From Thuidium tamariscinum (taxonomy: Eukaryota; Streptophyta; Bryopsida; Hypnales; Thuidiaceae), in NCBI GenBank assembly GCA_947034885.2, contig OX344749.2:41879682-41943681 (forward strand): a stretch of 64,000 nt of DNA. The letters run 5' to 3'. Shown here in pieces: positions 50,631 to 61,366 of the stretch (the stretch's first letter is position 1; every line of letters starts with the position of its first letter). The position numbers and the translations under genes were made by a program. The notes beneath the pieces are model-generated. The model worked only from the letters and a program-made list of their open reading frames with translations, was not told where the DNA came from and did no database searches.

Positions 50631-51034
50631 AGGTAGAACCGCTCATACAACCAAGCAACACCCTATAGCCAATCTCTAGATTCACATATTTTCAACCAAG
50701 GTTAGAATCAATGTTTTTTTCTCCTTCTCAAAGTTGGGACTAAAAATTCATGACACATGTTCCAAGGTAGCGTACAAGAAAGTAGGAAGTAGTGAGTAGG
50801 AAAGTAGTTTTTTGAATGATTGGAATTAGAAGAGCCTTGAGAATGGCTACATGCCCAACTCACTTTTCACCTTTCAAAATTCATAGTAATTTCATTTCAT
50901 GTGATAAAATCACCAAAGTTTATGCAACCCCCATCATTTCTATCATTGCACCTCTGAAAATATTTACTTTGACTTGTACTACACCAGATCATGTTTAGAA
51001 TACCTCAAATGATCGGTGACAAGTGGTTCTACCT
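50631..51034 (+). repeat. TA-flanked MITE, AGGTAGAACC subfamily, copy 2
   Basis: The ends AGGTAGAACCGCTCATA and AAGTGGTTCTACCT are bordered by TA (50629-50630 and 51035-51036); 404 bp. It is the inverse of 4187-4585 and shares a 60-codon open frame (50816-50998) with it. Conserved peptide blocks are KIHSNF and the terminal DHV. Confidence 0.8.
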
Positions 51035-51340
51035 TATAGAATCTGTTCACTAAAGTCAAACAATCTCAACTTTCCAACCCAATTTCAACTCTTTCAACCC
51101 AAAATTCCACAGCAAAGTTTTCATATTGCAAATCCTCTACCAATTTTTTTCTACACGAGGATCCAACATATCACAATTTCCATCGGTCAAGAATTAGAGA
51201 CCAACCTGCGATTAGGCCAGCTGGCAAGAGTTTTGGGTCAGCCTACCTTCTTTATGCCGTGCCGAATCAGAACCCATACCAATGGCTTTGGCTTTTGGGG
51301 GATGTTCAGAATCAACACACACGTCGTACTTTTTTTTAAT

Positions 51341-51465
51341 CTTTTTTTTATATGAAATGGAACACAAGCGTACTTTTTTTTCCCTTAACAAATGAAATGG
51401 AATGCACGCATACTTTTTTCTTTTTTTTAACCAAGGAAATAGAATGCAAGCGTCCTTTGTTTGTA
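51341..51465 (+). repeat. short minisatellite, about three units
   Basis: Three imperfect 40-45 bp units each join a T-rich run to a GAAATGGAATGCAAGCGTAC-like segment. Confidence 0.7.
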
Positions 51466-51879
51466 AAAGGTTCTGGCTTCCAAACTCATCACATAAGTTG
51501 TACTGCCATTTGCCGAGTCAATTGCTGCTCAGTGAGTATGGTGGACTTGTTTTTCACTCCGCCCAATAGAAAGGTTCAGGTCATAACATGGTGGGAGTAT
51601 TACATTATGAGTCTATGAATGCTCCACTTTGGACCTGCTGACAATGAGAAGCACATGATGATGAATGAAGGACTTGGCGTACTCAGTGCGCCACTGTCGG
51701 AGATCTCTTAATTTGGTTGTATTGGACAAGCTGAAATGAGTCTAAAACATTACGTTACGTTAGGTTATTATACTCCAAAGGGGCGTACGGGACTGGCAAC
51801 CAGGGCAGGACACTCATGCTGGAACCTCGTTTCTCCATCTAGTGATCATGCACATTGTGTGTGATCAATAGAAACATTT

Positions 51880-53050
51880 GGGTGCGTTGTGACTTATGCA
51901 CCCAATTTTTTTTAAATTTTTAAAGAATTCTTTTAAAAAAAATCATAATTTTTTCTTTGAACCCTCTGATTTTTTAATTAATTATAATTAATTCCCTCTC
52001 CTCTCTCCTCACCCTACTTGTAATTTCAAGACATTAGAAGAAATCTGAGGACATTACAGGGCCGTTTCAAGTCTGTTCCCGAAATGGCTCCCACTACCGC
52101 TAGCCACTGTTAGGCCAGTTTTAATAAATTAAAAAAAAAATAGGGTCCTGAAATATGAAAGTAAGTCAAAAAAAAATTTGAAAAAAAAATTAATTACGTG
52201 GCAAGGGCGCGACCACGTAGGATTCGAGTTCACAGGGAAGAAACTGCGTTCCCGTAGTCCAGGAACCTGCACTCTCCTAATGCCTTCAAATTTCATCTAA
52301 TGACCCAATTAACTTAACAATCAACATGGGACAATTCAAAATTGTATATCTCATATCCGTATCTATATTTGTATCCATAATTAGTATTCAATATTCATAC
52401 TATATTCAGTTTTCATATTTGTATTTGGTATTCACACAATATCCATATTCATATTTGGTATTCATACAATACCCATATTCGTATTGTGATTATGGCTCAG
52501 ATTAAATCTCACAGAGATCAACGGCTTGAGAAATCAAAGGCATTCTGGAGATGAAGCATTTGTTTAAAAAAAATCAAGGCCTATGATTTTTGAAGGGGGG
52601 AGAATTAATGACAAATCAGGAGGTGAGTGCCACTTTTGGATGCATTCAGTGTATGAAAGGATGTTGATTTCAAAGCCAAAGACATATCATTTTCACAGGG
52701 GAACACATGGCATTATTGTTGTTAAGCTTTTTGAAAGGGGTTCACATATCACTTTGTCATTGGTTCACAATAAGAGGCAAGTGTTGGTGAGTAATACCCT
52801 GCCTCCTATATTTGTAGTTGTGTGACATTACTTTGGCTTACAAATAGTATGAGGTATTTGAAATTTGTTTGTTGTATCCATACATCTATATCCGCATTTC
52901 CATATTCATATTTTGTATCTCTATTCTATGTCCCACAACACTAATGGCTCAAATTATTTCTCATGATGGCAATCAATGGCAATGGTTTATTTTTTGAGTT
53001 GGAGATCAACAATACTAGAGACTAGCTTTAGATTTTTCTTAAATTGATGG
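51880..53050. mobile_element. diverged second copy of the foldback element, with an insertion
   Basis: The left part has the same order of landmarks as 6165-6600: a small palindrome around GGGTGC/GCACCC, a run of T, CCCTCTCCTC, GGGACA, tandem TATCCATATTC units, GATCAACGGCTTGAG and GAGTGCCACTTTTGGA. Inverted relatives of the tandem units recur near 52870-52930. A CATTAG-family element (52032-52302) interrupts it, as the uninterrupted copy at 6260-6295 shows. The outer borders are approximate. Confidence 0.5.
52032..52302 (-). repeat. CATTAG-family TIR element, copy 3
   Basis: The termini CATTAGAAGAAATCTGAG and TTCAAATTTCATCTAATG enclose the typical halves, with CACGTAGGATTCGAGTTCAC in the right half. 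271 bp. It is inserted in the foldback element and is close to copy 2 in sequence and orientation. Confidence 0.8.
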
Positions 53051-54910
53051 GGGTAGGGAATTGAATCAAGAAGACATGTTTGCCTCTTTTTGTTGCTCAT
53101 TGTTCATTGTCATTGTAACTTGATATTATAAATTGAAATAGCCTGTCATAGAGTTTTCTAATGTAAGTTTCTATTACCAATTTTTGTTGTCAAAATGCCA
53201 AATATTTGTAAAAAAATTATACAAGTTCTTGTAAAAATAGCAAATTTCGAATAAGTTAATTTTTTTTTGATATTATGTGTTTGTATGGATTCCTTTAAGA
53301 TAATGAACAAATTTGTTGATTAGATGTTTGATCAAAAGTAATGATGCCTACATGTTTCTTGGGTAGTTTGGATATCTTGTGCTAATCCCTCTTCTTTGTT
53401 TCAAATTTGGCAAGTATGTAATAACAAACATGGACTAAAATGCATTCATAAGAACAAACTATATTTATTGAAGAAATCTCAGTTCAAGAAGAATCAAAGT
53501 TTATTGAGCCTATTGAGTAAGCATGGAAATAATCTTTTAACGTCAAACATTATAATTTTGCAATCTATGGAATCAAAAAGTTTGAATTTATTTTCTATAC
53601 ACTTTCATAATTATAATTTACAACAATGTTATACAAGTGAGTTTAAAAAATAACTATTTTCTTTTCATTTTTTACTCAATGTATAAGAAAGTGATAGGTT
53701 TTGACTATTTTGTACCAATGCTATTGCGGTCTTTTAGAATTTGTGTACAATAAATGTAAGTTCATCTTGGCCCGTAGTCATCAAGAATGATAATTTATGG
53801 ATTTGGAATGTCAACTTGAGTGTATTTTTTAATGTATTTTTAAACTAGCATGCATATAACAATAAACTAAGGCTTGTACATTTGTAATTGCCACTACTTA
53901 CAATCTAACAAAAACTAAATACAATTTGAATAAACGAATCACATGTATTTTTAGCAAATTGAAAAAAAGGTTTACTAATTAAAATGGATCTATAAAACTT
54001 TAGTATAATAATGGAGACATGTTCCTTCCAAAGTTCATTTGAAAAGAATGCTTGGGTTATAATTTGTAATAAGGTCATAGGCATACATCAAGTACACTAC
54101 ATACAACGCACATAAGATGAATACTAAAAGCATCCAAACGGTTAATTTCTATAATGACACTTATATGATGATTTCTTTAAATGGGTGGATGGATGGTTTT
54201 GTGTCTCACTTATTGTCCAAGGTTGATTCACTAAAATTTTAATTTTAACAAAGGGAAGTCATCTAAAGAGAGCCTTCCATAACTTCATATATACATTTTA
54301 AAAGATAGACTTCATAAGTGGTTGAATAAAAAACATGCCTACTTAAGACTTCAAATATATTATGCAAATAAAAGGAATTTAAAAAAAGTTTGTAATCCAG
54401 AAGAAAATGACTTTCTAAAACTAGACCTAATTTTCACTCTATAAAAGTCGATAACCACAATGATATTGGCACCAAAGAAATCACTTTTTAGATAAAAGAG
54501 TGTTTTCATTTATTCTTATATTAATCTCTATAAATCATTTCTATGAATTTATGTAATTAAAAAAATTCCATATGTATTCAACTTAATTGTTGTAACATAC
54601 ATTTATCTTTAAGAGTCAACAAATCAATATTAATAGACATTTGCTGTCAAAAAAAAATATAGATGCCTTCTTTATTAAAATCCTTGTGCTTTTGATCCCA
54701 AAGTAACATTAAAAACTACAAAACTTTGTGTGATATTTACTTTGAAATGCGTACTCCTATGTGAAATCAACCTTGTAATACAATTATAGAAACACCAAAC
54801 CAAGCATCCATCCAAATGGCTTTCTTTTCTAACAATTTATTATGTTTTTCTATTTCCATTTATGCTTGTGTTTTGATGTTGATATTTAGGCATATTTGAT
54901 CATCGATAAA

Positions 54911-55224
54911 TCATAAGAGGATTTATTGCCCCCCAAAAGATTGTTTTAGGGTTGTTCCAGAAACTATTCCCACTACTGCAAACCCCTTGCTAGTTTGAAT
55001 TTTTGAAATTTGAAAAAATTAAATTATTTCTTTTTTCATAAACTTCAGAATGTTTAAGAAAGTAAGAAAATGATTTTTCTAAAATTCAATTTTAAAATTA
55101 ATTAATTAGTATTTTTGATGTAGTAGTTGCTCAACCACATCAACACTGCATTCCCAAAGTTCCCAATGCATTCCCAGCGTTTGGGAACTCTCAGTCTTGT
55201 AAACCAGTTAAAAATCCTCTTATG
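54911..55224 (-). repeat. distant relative of the CATTAG family
   Basis: The ends TCATAAGAGGATTT and AAATCCTCTTATGA are inverted repeats. The interior follows the CATTAG-family plan: GTTCCAGAAAC and CCCACTACTGC blocks on the left, an A/T core, then CACATCAAC, GCATTCCC and GTTTGGGAACTC on the right. It is an old or separate lineage with changed termini. Confidence 0.55.
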
Positions 55225-56196
55225 ATACCTCCATTCCTTAATCCCTCAAGGCTTAAGACTATAGAATGTGTCTTCTTCAAATTTTCAATGGCAAATTCTT
55301 AGTAGAGCAAAACAAATATGAAGATTTTATAAATTAGTACATTGTACAACAACAAGTTGATATACTTGTTGCAATTTCTAATTTTCAAGATTTCAATGTG
55401 AGAAAAAAATATTTTGGAAATATTATCTGTACAAGAGGGGGGCAAAGATAAATTTCTTATAATTGAAAGAATAGTAGAGATGGAAAAAATATATTTTATT
55501 AGACATTTTTAGTCTTTGGTCCATACAAACAAAATAACAAATTGAGCCTATTTGTTTTTCAAAATTGTATTTTTAGCAATTTTAATTAAAGACACAAAGT
55601 TTAGTCTACTGTGATTAAGAACACAAAATAATTAGAATGAATCCAAATTTTTTGAAGATGTTCCACTTAATATGCTAATAGTATCATGCAATCTTGAAAT
55701 TTCAGATATTGTCGCATATAGAAATTTCAAATTTTTTTGTAGTACCTAATTTGATTAGTTTTGGCTGTCTACTCCTATTTGAAAATGAATATGAATCTGA
55801 GAGAGTTTTTTATTTTTCATTTTAAAAATAAAAAATATAATACATTTGCCTTAGATTTTTTATACAATTCTAGGAAGTGAAGGAGTATTAATTATCTTCT
55901 TATAATTTTTCTTCATCCAAAGTTGTGATTTGCCTAAAAATTGATCATTCAAAATTGTTATGATTTAGAAGTCCAATAGTCATTATTTTTTACAATTACT
56001 TTTATGAATACTAGACAAAGTAGCCTTTATTGTTGTATAATTAAAATTAAAAATATCAAGGATATCAATGTGTAAAAAAGTTTCAAAGTAGGATGAATTA
56101 TAAATATTCAACCTAAAATAATATTTGTATTTTCAAAGATTTTTTTGCTTAAAATTTTGTTGATGAATATTAGTTAGTGTAGGAACATATTTTATC

Positions 56197-58258
56197 TTAC
56201 CCCCCAAAGGACCATCGTTCCTTCAACGAACAACATGGATTTCTGGCATTTTCCTATGACCTCAATTTTTGGTGAAATTTTTTGAAACTTTCTCATAAGA
56301 TAGAAAAATTGAATAGTTGAGGGAATATAATTCTTTATTTCAATTGGTACCGAGGAGCAAGAGTTATACTATAAAAAAACTAAAAATTGAAATCAGCATG
56401 TAACTAAAAAGAATTTGCAAAAGGTCAAAATTAAATTAATTTTTTTCTAAAATATTATAATTTTGTCTACATGTGAAGCTTTAATTCATTCTCTTTGGAC
56501 TAGTAATGACAAAGCTGTTTTTCGGCAATCTACACATCTTCTAGAAAAAATAACATATAGGATTCAATTCTCAATGCAATTTCCACAATTTTTCAAAAAT
56601 AAATGTTGGACAAGTTATGTTTACTTTCTGGGACAATCTCCTTTTTGGAATTATTATGTTTCAATTGAGTTATTTGTAAAGTCCCCCCTACTTTGGGCAT
56701 GACTTTTTTTGAAGTTGAGAAGGCAACTACAATTGAAGCGTCAAACTTTTTGCAAGATACTTATGTCACACGACTTCAAAAGTGGGGACCAAACTTTTTT
56801 AGGCACCATTTTGATGGAAAAATAAGTTTCATACCCACTTTTATTTTCACTTTTTTAACTCAACCGGATTTTTCACAAAACTCATGGGTTTAAACCCCGG
56901 TTTAGTGTACTTTACAAATAATTCAAATGGCATCTAAGAGATATTAACCATTTAGTTTTACTTCCAATCATAGACCTAATTCTACACAATAACTTTTTAA
57001 CCCCTAAAGCCCTGAACATCGTTTTTTGAGATTATAAATTTTTGGGGCAGCTCACTACGGATGGGGTTTTTATTTTTATTTTTTGAAATTTTAATACAAT
57101 GTGTGCCCAAGGAGTAGCTTTAAGGCCCGATAATTTTCATAACTTTTGAATTTACGGTTAAAAAGTTATGGCAGGATATGTTGTTTTCTTTACTCGGCGG
57201 GCAGACCGGGCAGATGAAAAAACTTCTTCAAAAAAACTTTTTTTTTAAAAGTGAAATTTCAAATTGTTTCTTTAGGTTTATATAGACATGTAAAGCTTTG
57301 AATCAATCCATTCTGATCAATGAGTCAAAAGTTATGAAAGTTTTGAGTTTGGGGTAGTTTGCGGCCAGTTACAGAATCTCTACAGTACAAAAAAAGTTTG
57401 AAATTCTTCATTTAATTCAATTTTTCATATTTTTGGAAAAAAATAAAAACAGAAGGTGTAGATTTTTTATTACAACATTTTAACCATTGGGATTGAAAAT
57501 TTTCAATTCCATGAATAAAATGTTCACAATTTAGTATTTTGGCTCATTTTTTACTTCTTTCTACTTACTTATTTTTTCCTATATGTTGTACAATTCCAAA
57601 TGGTTTGAAATTTTTTTAGAATGTAGCCAACTTGCATTGAAGTATGAATTCAAAGAGTAACCACCATTTTGAATTTTTTTTCACACAAATTTAACCTTGT
57701 AAAGTGCAGCTGCCCGGATTTTCGAAGGGATAGAAAAACAATTTTTGTCAATTCAAATGCTTATATCTTGCAATCTACACAATGGAAATTTATGAAATTT
57801 TTTCCACATGTTTGCAAACCACCTTACTACAAGATCCTACGGTTACATGAGTCAAAAATGTGTTTTTAAAAAAGAAATTGCACTTGTATTAGAAATGGCA
57901 GTTTTGGAGCTTTTTTGGTGAAAACATAGTCAAAAACCTTTAGGGGTTAAATAATGAAAATCAAATATGTTTTCTATTAATTTTTTTTCAAGATTCTTAA
58001 CACAATTATTTAATACAAGGAATTTTGAATTTAAATTCTATTGATATTTTATTTAGCATTGAATGCTTGTATCTTCCAATCCATACAATCAAATTTTATG
58101 ACCTTTTTTTACCACATTATCTCAATCAAGTTAAATACAAGATCTTATCGTTAAATTTGTAAGAAAAATGTTTCTTTTGTTTCTTGGATAAATGCAACAA
58201 AAATATCAATTTTGAGTGGTTTTAGATGGAAAATGACCTTCGTCCTTTAGGGATTAAA
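56197..58258 (+). repeat. TTAACCCC-family element interrupted by another member
   Basis: The outer ends TTACCCCCCAAAGGACCATC and CGTCCTTTAGGGATTAA are inverted repeats. The left 700 bp and right 250 bp resemble 33544-34426. The middle (56997-57950) is a second element of the same terminal type, so this is a nest. Non-coding. Confidence 0.5.
56997..57950 (+). repeat. TTAACCCC-family element, best-preserved copy
   Basis: The ends TTAACCCCTAAAG and CTTTAGGGGTTAA are perfect inverted repeats of 13 bp. The 954-bp interior matches 48551-49488 directly. I see no coding frame and no clear target duplication. Confidence 0.65.
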
Positions 58259-60125
58259 TATAGTCTATTTATATATTTACAACACAAATTATTTTTATAT
58301 AAGTCTATAGAAGCTATCTATATTATAAAATTTGTCAATCAAAAGGATATTTAAAGTAATTATAGCAATCAATTTAAAGTCCAAGAAGTCCCAAATTCAT
58401 GCAAAAATCCCAATTTAATAAATATCATATTCAATTGAATGGCCTTCCATTTAACCCCTCAAGCTCGCTTTACACTAAGAGATTGGACAAATTTGCTTTG
58501 GCAAAGGCCAAGAATCTTTGCTTGTGACTTTTTGAAAGGTTGAAATCAGTTCCAAATCCTTTATACCAAGAAGCCATCATAATTTGGTGGTCAAATTTTT
58601 TATTCTACCAAGACATGATCTGACATGGCTCCAAGATGTTGAACTAGGTGCACCAAAAATGAAAGGCCAATTCTATACCTAGAGGTTAATGCCAAATTTC
58701 AATTTAAAAAAATTATCTCATAAAATAGATTTTTTTCAACAAACTCGATTTGTTGGATTTTATGCAATTGACCTCAAGGGGGATTGGCCCAGCTTCTTGG
58801 TGTAAAGTGGCCCTAAAATTTCAACCCCTCTCTCTTTTTTTCCTAAGTTTTTCTTGAATCGTCCCAACTTCTTAGCCTCAAGGCCTTTATATATAGGAGA
58901 ATTAGCCCCATTTAAAATCTTATTATAATGACTAGTTGAGGCAATTCTCCAATCCAAAAGGGGCTGAAATTTTGTGCAATTGGCTTGGAGAGGAATTGGC
59001 TAGGCCTCTAGGTGTAAAGTGGCCCTAAGTATCAAGAATCTTCTCCAAATTTGACAATTTGAGAAAAATTGTCATAAAATACTATTTAGAAGAATATTTT
59101 GGAATTAAGACACTAACTAAAGTTCTAGACTTTGAATTTTAGATTCCATCTATATGGTTAGATTCACCAATGCTTTTACCAATATTTTTTGATAAATTTT
59201 CAAAGGAAAATTCCAAAATTCCTTTTAAATTCAATTATAAGTAGAGTATTATCATTTTTTGAATTTTTTTTTTGTTGGGATGGGTTTGAAATGAGGTTCC
59301 TTGCCACAATCATTTTTAAAAATTTTAATGTTCTTTAATTCCATGACCTCATTTTTAAAAATTTGGTTTTGAATCAAAGTCAATGCAATTTTGGCTTGGT
59401 TAACTATGTGACATACTTCCACATTTTAGAAAAATATGTATTGTAGTAACACCAAATCCAATCCTTAGATTGAAAAATAACTTGATAAAGTATATCTACC
59501 AATTAGGATGACTTTCATCCATGTAGTAATGAGGAAAAAAAGTGATTTTCAATTTTTTCATCATCCACAAAATAAATGTTAGAGTGCTTCAAGGTTGAAC
59601 CACAAACTTAAAATATGATGGCACTCTATAGTTATAGTCTCTATAAACAACCTTTTATCTAGCACCATCCATCTCCCGAAGATGAGGCACCATTGCACCA
59701 TTTCCCTACTAATTACCATTAATTCTATTTTTTTTGCATGAGAGATATTCATGAAAGACATGAAATGTTACCCTTCATTTCGTCCCTCATTTACTTCTTA
59801 TTATTGTGGATTGTAGTGGAATGCTTATTCAACTTACATTTTTTTTAGAAAGGCAAGAATGCATGATTGCATACAATTTTCTCAAATTTAGGTGTTTTCT
59901 TCCAACTCAAGAATGCAATTCCCCTCACTTCTTCCTAAACCAAGAATGCAATAGAGTTAATCATAAAGTGGGTGGAATGCCAGACCAAGAGCCGGAATTT
60001 GGGAAAAACACAAGATCTAACTCTTTGGAATACCAAAACTGAAGTTCAAAGGAGTTTGGTGCCATGTTTCTTTTCTACTATTCTCAAGTATACCTCCCTC
60101 TGACACCCTTTGTTTCGCGCGATGT

Positions 60126-60393
60126 TAAATCCTGTAAACGAAATTTATGTGGCGCAGTTGGATTTACCCCTGGGTAAACACTGAATTTTTTATTTTTTTC
60201 AAAATTTATTTTATTCAAATTTTGAATTCATATTTGGATTCAGAGACCCCAAATTAGCTTGGGAGGGCCTTGACACAACCAAAAAACCCAACAAAACATA
60301 AACCCCAAAACCCTTATCAACCCCTGGTAAAACAAGTTTAACCTGCACGGGCTCGATTTACCTGCGCCACGTCAGTTTCGATTACAGGATTTA
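60126..60393. repeat. TIR element with a 4-bp target duplication
   Basis: The ends TAAATCCTGTAAACGAAA and TTTCGATTACAGGATTTA are imperfect inverted repeats. Inner blocks TGGCGCAG and CTGCGCCACGTCA are also inverted. It is flanked by ATGT on both sides (60122-60125 and 60394-60397). The plan, G/C-rich arms around an A/T core, resembles the CATTAG family, but the ends differ. Confidence 0.65.
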
Positions 60394-60762
60394 ATGTCCT
60401 GCCTTTGTTTCAAACCCAGGTTTCCTTTACCACTCGCTTTGGGATCAACTCTAATTACTCTTGCTTTCTATTACTCTTTATGTGACAAGTGATTTTTGGG
60501 GGAAACATGTATGCAATTCCCGGAGAAATTGTATAAAGAGTTGTGGCCAAGATTGATGGCATACCTTACTAGCAAAAGCTTCAGGAAGTTGTCGTGAGGA
60601 AATCCATTTGCAGGTCCTGACCTCGAAAGCAACATGAGAGAGGGACATGGTCTGTGCAGAAGACACATCTGGTGGACAAGTTGACAATGCATTTCTTCCA
60701 TTGCACAGCAGAGGGCAAGAGAAGCATGCTGTAAAGGAGGAGGCCCATAAAGTGCCCATCTA

Positions 60763-61075
60763 AGGTAGGAGGTCCTAAAATGGAGCGGGTTCTAAAACCA
60801 ATCAGGCTCTAGAGGTACATTTTGCACTTTCCAATGTACAAGTGGTAAGCATTTGAGGAGGTGGTCGGTTTTAGAGCCCACAAAAATGCACTTTTCTGCA
60901 GCTTCAGAAATTCATAACTAATTCTACAAAGCTTCAAAAAATATGAAACAACTTGGGTTAGATGCCAATTTCTCTTGCCTTTCAAGGAAAATTTATTGAA
61001 AAATATTTTAAGAAGTTCTACCTCCCCAAAAGTCAGCTTCAGCTCTTAGATGAGCGGTTTATGGACCTCCTACCT
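60763..61075 (+). repeat. TA-flanked MITE, AGGTAGGAGGTCC subfamily, complete copy
   Basis: The ends AGGTAGGAGGTCC and GGACCTCCTACCT are perfect inverted repeats bordered by TA (60761-60762 and 61076-61077). 313 bp. This copy defines the subfamily. Confidence 0.85.
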
Positions 61076-61077
61076 TA

Positions 61078-61366
61078 AGGGCTGGAACAGAATTTTGGGG
61101 GAGTGAAGCTTCTTGAATTATTTCTCAGGAAATTTTCCTCAAAATACAAGTGGAATTGGCATCTAACCCAAGTTGTTTCATATTTTTTGGAGCTTTGTGG
61201 AGTTTGTTATGAATTTTTGAAGTCAAAATGGTGTAAGGCTCTATAACTGCCCACCCCTTCAAATGTACATTCCTGTAAAGATGGAAAAAACAACATGTAC
61301 AAACAATGTACATTTGAGAAGGTGAATGGCTTTTGAGCTTGAGTGGTTTTTGAGTCTCCTGTCTTG
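61078..61366 (-). repeat. TA-flanked MITE, AGGTAGGAGGTCC subfamily, inverted neighbour
   Basis: This copy of the same element lies in the opposite orientation and directly abuts the complete copy. Shared text includes TTGTTTCATATTTTTTGGAG and an inner palindrome around TGTACAAACAATGTACA. Its ends are degraded (far end GACTCCTGTCTTG-like on the minus strand). Together the pair forms a 600-bp imperfect palindrome. Confidence 0.7.
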
